64,000 bases of DNA from Ramlibacter pinisoli. GTDB lineage: Bacteria > Pseudomonadota > Gammaproteobacteria > Burkholderiales > Burkholderiaceae_C. The DNA lies in contig NZ_WSEL01000009.1 of NCBI RefSeq assembly GCF_009758015.1, forward strand, positions 2,033,501 to 2,097,500, written 5' to 3'. Positions 43,853-51,675 of this stretch are shown here, one piece after another. The notes below the pieces were generated by a model. That model saw nothing but the letters and a program-made list of their open reading frames with translations. It was not told where the DNA came from and ran no database searches. Numbering within the stretch: position 1 is the first letter of the stretch; the number at the start of each line of letters is the position of its first letter. A program made the translations under genes and the position numbers.

Positions 43853-45304
43853 ATGAGCTCACGCCTGCGTCCTCCCTGGCCGTGGCTGCTCGGCTGGCTG
43901 CTGCTGGCCGTGGCAGGCGGCTGGGTGCTGGCCGCGATCGACCGCGGCCGCGAGCGCGAGGCGTTCGAGAACCAGGCCCGCATCGCGCACCGCCTGCTGA
44001 GCCAGCGCGCCGCGCAGCACGATGCCGTGCTGGCCACCCTCGCCCTGCTGCAGCCCGCGCCCGGTGCCGACGGCATCCAGCGCCTGCCGGCGCTCTATCC
44101 GCAGATCATCGCGGTGCGGCAGTTGCCGGCCGGCGCGGCCTGGCCCTCCGACACCTTCCGGCAGGCGCAGGAGCTGTCGCGACGCGAGCGCCGGCCGGTG
44201 CTGGCGGAGGCCGACCTGGCCCTCGGCCGGGCCTGGCTGCTGCTGGCCGCCGAGCCCGCCAGCTTCGCGCTGCAGGTCGACCTGGTGGCCGCCGTGCCCT
44301 GGAGCGAATGGCCGATGCGGCGCGACGACAACCCGGTGCGGGTGGCGCTGGCGCAGGGCGACGCGGCCCTGGTGCTGCAGCCCGGCCGCGAACCGGCCGG
44401 CCGCGTCGGCGCCTTCAGCCTGCGCAAGCCGCTGGCGTCGCCCAGCCATCCGTTCGACGTCGTCGCCCTCCGCGTGCTGGGCTGGTCGGAGCTGCCCTGG
44501 CTCGCCTGGGCCGGCTGGGGACTGGCCAGTGCCGGCATCGTGGCCGCGCTGGCCGCCTGGGACCGGCAGCGGCAGGCGCGCCGCCGCGCCGAGGACCTGC
44601 TGCGGCTGGGCCAGGTGGCGCGCCTGAACACGCTGGGCGAACTGGCCGGCGGCCTGGCCCACGAGCTGAACCAGCCCCTCACCGCCATGCTGGCCAATGC
44701 GCAGGCGGCGCGCCGGCTGCTCGCCGAGGAGCCGCCCGAGCTGGCGCCGGCGCGCACCGCCATGGGCCAGGCGGCCGAGCAGGCCCGGCGCGCCAGCGAG
44801 GTGGTGGCGCGCCTGCGCCGCACCATCGAGCGGCCGGGGCGCGAGACGGCGCTGCAGCCGGTGGTGCTGCAGGACGCGGTGCGCAACGCGTTCCACCTGC
44901 TCGAGCCCGAGTTCGCCCGCCGCGGGGTGGCGCCGCGCCTGCAGGGCACGGTGCCGGTGGCGGTGCAGGCCGAACCGGTGGCGCTGGAGCAGATCGTGCA
45001 CAACCTGCTGATGAACGCGCTGCAGGCGCTGGAGCAGGTGCCGGCGGCCGAACGCGACCTGGCCGTCGACGTCGCGCAGCGCCCCGAGGGCGGCGTGCTG
45101 TCGGTCGCCGACAGCGGCCCCGGCATCGCGCCGGAGCTGCTGGCGCGCATCTTCGATCCCTTCGTCAGCACGCGCGAACACGGCCTCGGCCTGGGGCTGA
45201 GCCTGTGCGACAGCCTGGCGCAGGGCATGGGCGGCTCCCTGCAGGCCCAGCAGCGGCCACCGCGCGGCGCCCTGTTCCGCCTCACCCTGCCCTCGGCCGC
45301 CTGA
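43853..45304 (+). CDS. Membrane sensor histidine kinase
   Basis: 483 aa. Two TM segments (about residues 10-30 and 216-236) enclose a 185-residue periplasmic sensor region without a recognised fold. The HisKA box [15 protein letters not shown] has His270; the HATPase region shows [28 protein letters not shown] and GLGLGLSLC. FixL/NtrB-like kinase core. It is 4 bp from the response-regulator gene and shares a transcript with it. The periplasmic sensor could contact the secreted HbpS-like protein encoded downstream. Divergent from the CDF gene, 43 bp between starts. Confidence 0.92.
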   Translation: MSSRLRPPWPWLLGWLLLAVAGGWVLAAIDRGREREAFENQARIAHRLLSQRAAQHDAVLATLALLQPAPGADGIQRLPALYPQIIAVRQLPAGAAWPSDTFRQAQELSRRERRPVLAEADLALGRAWLLLAAEPASFALQVDLVAAVPWSEWPMRRDDNPVRVALAQGDAALVLQPGREPAGRVGAFSLRKPLASPSHPFDVVALRVLGWSELPWLAWAGWGLASAGIVAALAAWDRQRQARRRAEDLLRLGQVARLNTLGELAGGLAHELNQPLTAMLANAQAARRLLAEEPPELAPARTAMGQAAEQARRASEVVARLRRTIERPGRETALQPVVLQDAVRNAFHLLEPEFARRGVAPRLQGTVPVAVQAEPVALEQIVHNLLMNALQALEQVPAAERDLAVDVAQRPEGGVLSVADSGPGIAPELLARIFDPFVSTREHGLGLGLSLCDSLAQGMGGSLQAQQRPPRGALFRLTLPSAA

Positions 45305-45308
45305 CCCC

Positions 45309-45941
45309 ATGACCAGTCCCCTCGACACCCCTCTGGTCCAGCTGGTCGACGACGACCAGGCGGTGCGCGACGCGCTGGCGCTGCTGATCGGCACCATCGG
45401 CCTGCGCGTGCGCAGCTGGGCCGACCCGCTCGCCTTCCTGCGCGAGGTCGACCGCGAGGCCATCGGCGCCATCGTGCTGGACGTGCGCATGCCGGGCCTG
45501 GGCGGCCTGCAGGTGCTGGAACAGCTGGTCGCGTCCGGCACCGACCAGCCAGTCGTGCTGCTCACCGGGCACGGCACGGTCGAGATGTGCCGGCGCGCGT
45601 TCAAGGGCGGGGCGGCCGAGTTCCTGGAGAAGCCGGTCGACGACGACCTGCTGCTGGAGACGCTGCAGCAGGCGGTGCGCCAGCACGTGCGCTCGCGCGA
45701 GCGCAGCCAGGCCGACCGGGCGGCGCGCGAGCGCCATGCCCAGCTGTCGCCGCGCGAGCACGAGGTGCTGGCGCTGGTGGTGGAAGGCCTGACCAACAAG
45801 GAGATCGGCAAGGCCCTGGGGCTGTCGCCGCGCACCGTCGAGGCACACCGGGCCCACCTCTTCGACAAGCTCGAGGTGGCCTCGCTGGCCCAGCTGGTGC
45901 GCCAGTACGCCGCCCTCGCGGCGGGCGGCGGCACCGCGTAG
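45309..45941 (+). CDS. FixJ/NarL-type response regulator
   Basis: 210 aa. Receiver domain with acidic pocket VDDDQ and phospho-acceptor Asp58 (IVLDVRMPG), plus Lys in FLEKPVDDD. The C-terminal LuxR-type HTH has LSPREHEVLALVVEGLTNKEIGKALGLSPRTVEAHRAHLFDKL. Partner of the preceding kinase. A 20-bp near-perfect palindrome spans its stop codon and could be its own target, upstream of the HbpS-like gene. Confidence 0.94.
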   Translation: MTSPLDTPLVQLVDDDQAVRDALALLIGTIGLRVRSWADPLAFLREVDREAIGAIVLDVRMPGLGGLQVLEQLVASGTDQPVVLLTGHGTVEMCRRAFKGGAAEFLEKPVDDDLLLETLQQAVRQHVRSRERSQADRAARERHAQLSPREHEVLALVVEGLTNKEIGKALGLSPRTVEAHRAHLFDKLEVASLAQLVRQYAALAAGGGTA

Positions 45942-45963
45942 TTCTACGCGGTCGGTGGCGTAG
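45933..45963. promoter_or_regulatory. Operator candidate for the response regulator
   Basis: Perfect inverted repeat ACCGCGTAG-TT-CTACGCGGT at 45933-45952, followed by a third half-site GCGTAG at 45958-45963 that forms a second inverted pair with CTACGC. It overlaps the response-regulator stop and lies about 90-118 bp upstream of the HbpS-like start. LuxR-type regulators bind such short inverted repeats. It could also act as a hairpin, but no T-run follows. Confidence 0.6.
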
Positions 45964-46050
45964 CCGCCCGACTGGCGGTTCCGCCCCCCGCTTCCTACAG
46001 TGGCGGCACGGTTGATTCGCAACCGCCAACCACAACCAAGGAGCCACCGC

Positions 46051-46542
46051 ATGAAAGTTCTCCCCCTGCTGTCCGTCCTGGCCCTGTCCGCCGTTGCCAG
46101 CGCCGCCTCGGCCCAGGGCGTGCGCACGGAACGCAACATCTCGCTCGACCTGGCCAACCAGATCGCGGCCGGTGCCGTCGCCGCCTGCGCGGCCAGCGGC
46201 TACAACGTCGCCGCCACGGTGGTCGACCGCGCCGGCGTCGTGCGCGCCGTCCAGCGCGGCGACAACGCCGGCCCGCATTCGCTGGAGTCCAGCCGCCTGA
46301 AGGCCTACACCTCGGCCTCGGCCAAGAGCAACACCCTGGCCATGATGGAAGGCGCGCAGAAGAACCCGGCCGCGGCCAACCTGGTCAACATCCCCGGCTT
46401 CCTGCTGCTCGGCGGCGGGGTGCCGGTGCGCGTGGGCAACGAGGTCATCGGCGCGGTCGGCGTCGGCGGCGCGCCGGGCGGCAACCTGGACGAGCAATGC
46501 GCGGTGACCGCCCTCGACAAGGTCAAGGAGCAACTGAAGTGA
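46051..46542 (+). CDS. Secreted HbpS/GlcG-family protein
   Basis: 163 aa from an ATG at 46051 with AAGGAG 7 nt upstream. Signal peptide of 22 residues (ends ASA before QGVRTERN). The mature domain matches the GlcG/HbpS (Haem_degrading, formerly DUF336) family: NISLDLANQIAAGAVAAC, VVDRAGVVRAVQRGDNAGPHS and the C-terminal GVGGAPGGNLDEQCAVTAL. In Streptomyces, secreted HbpS binds heme and modulates the SenS kinase. Here it follows a kinase and regulator gene, and its stop overlaps the ankyrin gene by 4 bp (GTGA). Confidence 0.9.
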   Translation: MKVLPLLSVLALSAVASAASAQGVRTERNISLDLANQIAAGAVAACAASGYNVAATVVDRAGVVRAVQRGDNAGPHSLESSRLKAYTSASAKSNTLAMMEGAQKNPAAANLVNIPGFLLLGGGVPVRVGNEVIGAVGVGGAPGGNLDEQCAVTALDKVKEQLK

Positions 46543-47231
46543 AGCGCGCGCTGGTCACCTGGGTGCTGGCGCTGGGTGCGGCCTGCGCCACCCTGCCGGC
46601 GGCCGCCCAGGTCGGCCCCTCGGCGGCGGAAGCGGCCGCCTACACCGGGCTGCACGCCGCCGCGCACAAGGGCGACGTCGACAAGATCCGCCGGCTGGCC
46701 GCGGCGAAGGCCGACCTGAACGCGCGCGACGGCAACGGCCGCACGCCGCTGCACGTGGCGACCTTCGCCCGGCAGCGCGACGCGATCCAGGCGCTGGTGC
46801 AGGCCGGCGCCGCCATCGACCTGCTGGAGAACGACCGCTACGACGCCGTGACCATTGCTTCCGTCGCCAACGACGAGGAGACGCTGCGCCTGCTGCTGTC
46901 CCTGGGGGCCAGCGCCCGGCAGGTCACCAGCCGCTACGACGGCACCGCGCTGATCGCGGCCGCGCACCTGGGCCACGCCGGCGTGGTGGAGCAGCTGGTG
47001 CGCGCCGGCGCGCCGCTGGACCACGTCAACAACCTGCACTGGACGGCCGCCATCGAGGCGGTGGTGCTGGGCGACGGCGGGCCGCGCCACCAGGCCACGC
47101 TCAAGACGCTGGTCGAAGCCGGCGCCAACCTGCAGCTGAAGGACCGCAACGGCAACACGCCGCTGCAGCTGGCGCGCTCGCGCGGCTACACCGAGATGGT
47201 CCGGTTGCTGGAGGCGGGCAAGGCGCGCTGA
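46539..47231 (+). CDS. Secreted ankyrin-repeat protein
   Basis: 230 aa from a GTG at 46539, overlapping the HbpS-like stop; AAGGAG lies 9 nt upstream. Signal peptide residues 1-23 (LPAAAQ). Five to six ankyrin repeats follow (YTGLHAAAHKGDVDKIRRL, NGRTPLHVATFARQRDAIQAL, TALIAAAHLGHAGVVEQL, NGNTPLQLARSRGYTEMVRL). Ankyrin repeats bind other proteins; translational coupling suggests the HbpS-like protein is the partner in the periplasm. Similar periplasmic ankyrin proteins are paired with catalases in some pseudomonads. Confidence 0.9.
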   Translation: MKRALVTWVLALGAACATLPAAAQVGPSAAEAAAYTGLHAAAHKGDVDKIRRLAAAKADLNARDGNGRTPLHVATFARQRDAIQALVQAGAAIDLLENDRYDAVTIASVANDEETLRLLLSLGASARQVTSRYDGTALIAAAHLGHAGVVEQLVRAGAPLDHVNNLHWTAAIEAVVLGDGGPRHQATLKTLVEAGANLQLKDRNGNTPLQLARSRGYTEMVRLLEAGKAR

Positions 47232-47260
47232 CGGCGGCGGCGCCCTAGAATCGGCGCCAG

Positions 47261-48010
47261 ATGGGACTGGAAAAACGCGTCAAGGCCGCTGATCGCACGC
47301 TCGATCTGTTCGAAGCCTTCCAGAAGGCGGGGCGGCCCATGAGCCTGTCCGAGATCGCGCTGGCGATGGACATCCCGGTCAGCAGCTGCCACGGCCTGGT
47401 GAACACGCTGGTGTCGCGCGGCTACCTGGGGCCGGTCGGCGGCCCCAGGTCGTACTACCCATCGCGCCTGCTGTACGAACTCGGGCGCAACCTCCTCGCG
47501 CGGGACCCGGTGCTCTCCAAGGTGACACCCATCCTGGAGGTGCTGCGCGACAAGTGCGGCGAGACGGTGGTCCTGGGTCGCAGGCTGGACAAGTATGTCC
47601 AGTACGTCCATGTGCTGGAGGCCGCCAAGACCATCCGCTACACCGCGTCGGTGTCGGACCTTCGCTCGCTGCACTCCAGTGCATTGGGCAAGGCGCTGCT
47701 GGGCGCCCTCCCGGAAGAACGGCGCGCCGCCCTGGTGCAGACGCTGGACTACGAGCGCGTCACCCCCAACACGGTGCCCAATGCCAAGCGTTTGCTGGCA
47801 GACGTCGCCGCGGGCGAGGCGCGCGGGTGGCACATGACACAAGGCGAGAGCGTCGTCGACGTCGCCGCCGTGGCCAAGTGGGTGCTGCTCGGCGGCGAGC
47901 CCCACGCGGTCGCCATTGCCGGCCCGCTCAACCGCATGGCGCCCCTGATGGAGAAGCACGCGCGCCTGCTCACGGCCGCCAACACGGAGATGGCGGCAGC
48001 CACGTCCTGA
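47261..48010 (+). CDS. IclR-family transcriptional regulator
   Basis: 249 aa. Winged HTH at residues 8-65 (RTLDLFEAFQKAGRPMSLSEIALAMDIPVSSCHGLVNTL) and the IclR effector domain (YTASVSDLRSLHSSALGKALLGALP; AVAIAGPLNRMA). It is convergent with the SDR gene that ends the minus-strand acyl-CoA operon. A 26-bp element shared by the two divergent promoters of the island is the best candidate for its binding site. The effector is probably a carboxylate or CoA-derived metabolite. Confidence 0.93.
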   Translation: MGLEKRVKAADRTLDLFEAFQKAGRPMSLSEIALAMDIPVSSCHGLVNTLVSRGYLGPVGGPRSYYPSRLLYELGRNLLARDPVLSKVTPILEVLRDKCGETVVLGRRLDKYVQYVHVLEAAKTIRYTASVSDLRSLHSSALGKALLGALPEERRAALVQTLDYERVTPNTVPNAKRLLADVAAGEARGWHMTQGESVVDVAAVAKWVLLGGEPHAVAIAGPLNRMAPLMEKHARLLTAANTEMAAATS

Positions 48011-48019
48011 AGGCAAGAC

Positions 48020-48772
48020 TCAGTTCGAGTAGCGCCCGCCGGTCACGTGCAGCAGTTCACCGGTGATGAAGCCGGCGCGTTCGGAAGCCAGGAACAGCAC
48101 GGCATCGGCAATGTCGCGCGGCACGCCCAGGCGCGGCATCGGCGTCGCCTTGAGCCACTTGTCGCGGATCGCGTCGTAGTTCGCCAGGCTGCGCATCAGC
48201 TCGGTCTCGACGAAGCCGGGCGCGATCGCGTTGACCGTGATGTTGAACTTGCCCTCCTCGTACGACAGCGCCTTCGTGAAGCCGACCAGGCCCGCCTTGG
48301 CGGCCGAGTAGTTCGCCTGCCCCGGATTGCCCAGGTGCGCGCGTGACGAGATGTTGATGATGCGTCCCCACTTCTGGGCCATCATGTGCGGCACTGCAGT
48401 TTTGCTGCAGAGGTAGGCACCCTTGAGGATCACCCCGGTGACCAGGTCCCAGTCGGCCTCGGGCATCTTGGTCAGATAGTTGTCCTTCGGGAATCCGGCG
48501 TTGTTGACCAGCACGTGCAGGCCGCCGAACCGCTCCACCGTCTCCCCCACCAGCCGCTCGACGTCGGCAGCGCGCGTGACATCGGCGACCACGCCATGCA
48601 CGTCGAAGCCGTCCGCCTTCAGGGCCTGCGTGGTCGCGGCCATCGTTTCCGGATTGATGTCGGTCACCACCACCCGGGCGCCTTCCTCGGCCAGGGCGCG
48701 CGCCGTCTCGGCGCCGATGCCACGCCCCGAGCCCGTCACCACGGCAACCTTGTTCTCCAGTCCCAGCTTCAC
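48020..48772 (-). CDS. SDR-family 3-oxoacyl reductase/3-hydroxyacyl dehydrogenase
   Basis: 250 aa. NAD(P) loop TGSGRGIGAETARAL, NNAGFPK, active site Ser/Tyr/Lys in NISSRAHLGNPGQANYSAAKAG and the C-terminal VTGGRYSN. FabG-like. In this operon, after a dehydrogenase and a hydratase, it could oxidise the 3-hydroxyacyl-CoA. Last gene of a five-gene minus-strand operon starting at 51582. Confidence 0.88.
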   Translation of the reverse strand: MKLGLENKVAVVTGSGRGIGAETARALAEEGARVVVTDINPETMAATTQALKADGFDVHGVVADVTRAADVERLVGETVERFGGLHVLVNNAGFPKDNYLTKMPEADWDLVTGVILKGAYLCSKTAVPHMMAQKWGRIINISSRAHLGNPGQANYSAAKAGLVGFTKALSYEEGKFNITVNAIAPGFVETELMRSLANYDAIRDKWLKATPMPRLGVPRDIADAVLFLASERAGFITGELLHVTGGRYSN

Positions 48773-48794
48773 GTCAGTCCTCCTTGCGTTCGCG

Positions 48795-49781
48795 TCATTC
48801 GGCCGTGATGTTGGCCTTCTTCACCACCCGTTGCCACTTCTCCAGCTCGTGGCCCAGGTAGGTCGCCAGCTGTTCGGGCGAGCCCGGCGCCACCTCGACC
48901 CCCGCCTGTCCGAGGCGATCGATCACCTGCGGGTCGCGCAGGATCTGCCCGAGTTCCCGGTTCAGGCGCGCAATGGCCGCCGGCGGTGTCTGCTTGGGCG
49001 CGAACAGGGCGAACCAGGCCGACACGTCGTAGCCGGGCACGGTTTCCCCCACGACCGGCACGCCGGGAAAGCTGGCCGAGCGCTGGGCGCCGGTCAGCGC
49101 CAGTGCCCGGACCTTGCCCGAGCGGATGTGCGGCGCGGCCGACACGGCCGGCTCGATCATCGCGTCCACCTGGCCGCCCATCAGGTCGATCAGGGCCGGG
49201 CCGCTGCCCTTGTAGGGGATCTGCCGCAGGCTCACGCCGGCCAGGTCCTCCAGCAGGACACCGGCGACGTGCTGCGAACCGCCGTTGCCACCGGTGGCAT
49301 AGGTGACGGCCCCGGGCTGCTGCCTGGCCAGCGCGATGAATTCCGGGACGGTACGCGCCTTCAGGTCCGGCCGCACGATGAGCGCGAACGGCGTCGAGCC
49401 GATGTAGCCGACCGGCGCGAAGTCGCGCACCGGGTCCCAGGCGAGTTTGCGGTTGACCGCGGGGTTGATCGCGATGCTGCCGATCGTTCCCAGCCCGATG
49501 ACGTGGCCGTCGGCCTCCGCGCGCGCCAGCGCCTCCAGCCCGATGGCGCCGGTCGCGCCCGGCTTGTTGTCGACGATGACGTTCTGGCCCAGCGCCGCAC
49601 CGAGTCGCTCGGCCACGGTGCGAGCGACGATGTCGGTCGAGCCGGACGGCGGGAACGGCACGATCAACCGCAGGGGGCGGTTCGGATACACCGGCTGCGC
49701 CAGCGCAGTTCCGGGGAGCGTGCCAACGCATGCGGCGCCGGCAGTGAACGCGAGCAGGTCGCGGCGGGTCAGGTCCGTCAT
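48795..49781 (-). CDS. Bug/TctC-family solute receptor
   Basis: 328 aa. Tat-like N-terminus TDLTRRDLLAFTAG with a signal peptide ending ALAQ, then the Bug opening PVYPNRPLRLIVPFPPSGSTD and VDNKPGATGAIGLEAL. Periplasmic carboxylate receptor. Its ATG overlaps the stop of the upstream 37-aa ORF by 4 bp. No TctAB genes are nearby. Confidence 0.9.
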   Translation of the reverse strand: MTDLTRRDLLAFTAGAACVGTLPGTALAQPVYPNRPLRLIVPFPPSGSTDIVARTVAERLGAALGQNVIVDNKPGATGAIGLEALARAEADGHVIGLGTIGSIAINPAVNRKLAWDPVRDFAPVGYIGSTPFALIVRPDLKARTVPEFIALARQQPGAVTYATGGNGGSQHVAGVLLEDLAGVSLRQIPYKGSGPALIDLMGGQVDAMIEPAVSAAPHIRSGKVRALALTGAQRSASFPGVPVVGETVPGYDVSAWFALFAPKQTPPAAIARLNRELGQILRDPQVIDRLGQAGVEVAPGSPEQLATYLGHELEKWQRVVKKANITAE

Positions 49782-49891
49782 CGGTCGTTCTCTTCGTAGG
49801 AGATGTCCTTGGCCACCAGGTCCCGGATGTGGCGCACGGTCGGCCGCTCCTGTTCCTCGTGGATGTGGCGAGGCGCCCGCTGGGCGCTCAT
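49778..49891 (-). CDS. 37-aa ORF coupled on both sides
   Basis: MSAQRAPRHIHEEQERP opens a 37-residue, His/Glu/Arg-rich, soluble peptide. Its ATG overlaps the stop of the MaoC gene (ATGA), and its own stop overlaps the Bug receptor ATG (ATGA). Such perfect coupling argues that it is translated. I recognise no family; it may be a small protein in its own right, a translational relay, or the tail of a formerly longer gene. Confidence 0.55.
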   Translation of the reverse strand: MSAQRAPRHIHEEQERPTVRHIRDLVAKDISYEENDR

Positions 49892-50382
49892 GCCGCCGCC
49901 CCGGTGCGGGTCCGCACCACGAGCTGCCACACGCTCTCCATGACGTCCTCGTCGTGCTGGTTCACGGCGACGCGCGAGAAGGTGATCGTTCCCCGGTCGG
50001 GCTTGCGGCCCGGCTGCTTGTCGGTGACGGTCATCCGCACCTTCAGCGTGTCGCCGATCTTGCAGGGCCGGCGGAACCGGCAGTGCAGGTCGGCCAGGCC
50101 CAGGATGGACGGCTCGAGAAACTTCATCACCGGCAGCCGGGTGCACAGGCCCGAACTGATGGCCAGCACCAGAAGGCCGTGCGCGATGCGGCCCTGGTGC
50201 GGCGTGCCGGCGGCGAACGCGGCATCGACATGCAGCGCGTTGTAGTCGGCGGACAGGCCGGCAAAGTTCACCACGTCGGCTTCGGTCACGGTGCGGCCGG
50301 ACGTGGTGAACGTGTCCCCCACGTCAAGGTCCTCGAAGGCCACGACGTAGTCGTCGATCTGGCGCAGCAGGCGCTCGCTCAT
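49888..50382 (-). CDS. MaoC-type enoyl-CoA hydratase
   Basis: 164 aa. Hot-dog fold with hydratase-2 signature: DLDVGDTFTTSGRTVTEADVVNFAGLSADYNALHVDAAFA, with the catalytic Asp/His pair in SADYNALHVD. Hydrates an enoyl-CoA. It lies 21 bp downstream of the acyl-CoA dehydrogenase gene, giving consecutive desaturation and hydration steps. Confidence 0.9.
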   Translation of the reverse strand: MSERLLRQIDDYVVAFEDLDVGDTFTTSGRTVTEADVVNFAGLSADYNALHVDAAFAAGTPHQGRIAHGLLVLAISSGLCTRLPVMKFLEPSILGLADLHCRFRRPCKIGDTLKVRMTVTDKQPGRKPDRGTITFSRVAVNQHDEDVMESVWQLVVRTRTGAAA

Positions 50383-50403
50383 GCAAATCTCCGGATGGGT
50401 TGG

Positions 50404-51582
50404 TCAGTCGGCGGAACCGAAGGCGGACATCCCGAGGAGCTCGCGACCGATGATCAGCGTCTGGATCTCGGTCGTGCCTTCGGGAATGACCGCGCCGCGG
50501 GTGTCGCGGAAGATGCGCTCGATGGGGAAGTCCTCGCTGTATCCCATGCCGCCATGCACTTGCAGAGCGAGGTCCGCCACCTCGTGCGCCGCCTGCGCGC
50601 TGTACAGCTTGGCAATCGAGCACTCCATGCGGCCGGGCTGGCCGCGGTCCAGGGTCCGCGCCGCCCGCCGCACCAGCTGGCGGGCTGCGTCGGTGCGCAC
50701 GCGCATGTCGACCACCATCTTCTGGATCAGCTGGTACGACCCGATGGGCGCGCCGAACTGCCGGCGCGTCTTCGCGTAGTCGATCGACAGGTCCAGCGCG
50801 GCCTGCGCCGCGCCGACGGCCCCGGCCGCAACGCTCAGCCGGCCGAAGCTCAGGGCCAGCAGGATGTTCTTCAGGCCTTTGCCGACGTCACCGAGGACGT
50901 TGGCAGCCGGGATCCGCGTGCCGGCGAAGTTCAGTTCGGAGGTGGTGGTGGCGTGCAGCACCATGGTCTGGACCCGCCGTTTGCCGAAGTCGGTCTCGCG
51001 GCTGTCGACCAGAAAGGCGGTGATGCCGTGCGGCTCGCCCGGCTTGCCGGGCGGGACCTTGGCCATCAGGATGCCGAGCTCGGCGATCGCACCATTGGTG
51101 ATCCACAGCTTGCTGCCATCGATCACCCACTCGTCGCCGTCGCGGGTGGCACGGGTCTCCATGCCGGCAACGTTCGAGCCGTGGTTCGGTTCCGTGATGC
51201 CCACCCACACGCGCAACTCGCCGGCCAGCAGCGGCGCGAGGTAACGTGCCTTCTGCTGCGGCGTGCCCAGGCGCGCGATGAGCAGCGCGGCCATGTTCAT
51301 CGTGTTGAGGATGGCCCGCAGGCTGTGCCAGCAGTAGCCGGCCTCTTCCATCAGGAGCGCGTACTCGGTGTTGGAGATCCCGTAGCCGCCTTCGTCTTCC
51401 CTCAGGAAGCCGCCCAGGTAGCCGAACTCGCGCAGCCGGGCTGGCAGCGTCCAGTCGAATTCGCCGCGCTTCTCGAAGCCAGCCACGGTCGGGCGTACCT
51501 CACGGTCCATGAACTGGGCCACCGACTCACGCAGCAGCCGCTGGTCATGGGTGAGGTCGTCGTCGTGCTCGATGTGTCTCAT
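50404..51582 (-). CDS. Acyl-CoA dehydrogenase
   Basis: 392 aa. FAD enzyme. VGITEPNHGSNVAGMETRA and WVIDGSKLWITNG bind flavin; FGRLSVAAGAVGAAQAALDLSIDYAKTRRQFG, QVHGGMGYSEDFPIERIFRD and PEGTTEIQTLIIGREL, whose Glu is the likely base, complete the family set. TEPNHGSN resembles the glutaryl-CoA dehydrogenase branch, hinting at a dicarboxyl-CoA. First gene of the minus-strand operon; its promoter faces that of the CoA transferase gene across 93 bp. Confidence 0.93.
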   Translation of the reverse strand: MRHIEHDDDLTHDQRLLRESVAQFMDREVRPTVAGFEKRGEFDWTLPARLREFGYLGGFLREDEGGYGISNTEYALLMEEAGYCWHSLRAILNTMNMAALLIARLGTPQQKARYLAPLLAGELRVWVGITEPNHGSNVAGMETRATRDGDEWVIDGSKLWITNGAIAELGILMAKVPPGKPGEPHGITAFLVDSRETDFGKRRVQTMVLHATTTSELNFAGTRIPAANVLGDVGKGLKNILLALSFGRLSVAAGAVGAAQAALDLSIDYAKTRRQFGAPIGSYQLIQKMVVDMRVRTDAARQLVRRAARTLDRGQPGRMECSIAKLYSAQAAHEVADLALQVHGGMGYSEDFPIERIFRDTRGAVIPEGTTEIQTLIIGRELLGMSAFGSAD

Positions 51583-51629
51583 GCGTGCTGCCGGATGCTC
51601 CCGATGGCTTGCGTCGTCCGCTCTTCTTA

Positions 51630-51655
51630 TTCAGAATACTGAAAGTTATTTTTCC
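51630..51655. promoter_or_regulatory. Shared 26-bp element, copy 1 (IclR operator candidate)
   Basis: It begins with the palindrome TTCAG-AATA-CTGAA and continues AAGTTATTTTTCC-like; 22 of 26 positions equal 55599-55624 with no gaps. It lies in the AT-rich 93-bp gap between the acyl-CoA dehydrogenase and CoA transferase genes, where both divergent promoters must be. Confidence 0.7.
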
Positions 51656-51675
51656 AGATAGAAAGTTTGACGTCA

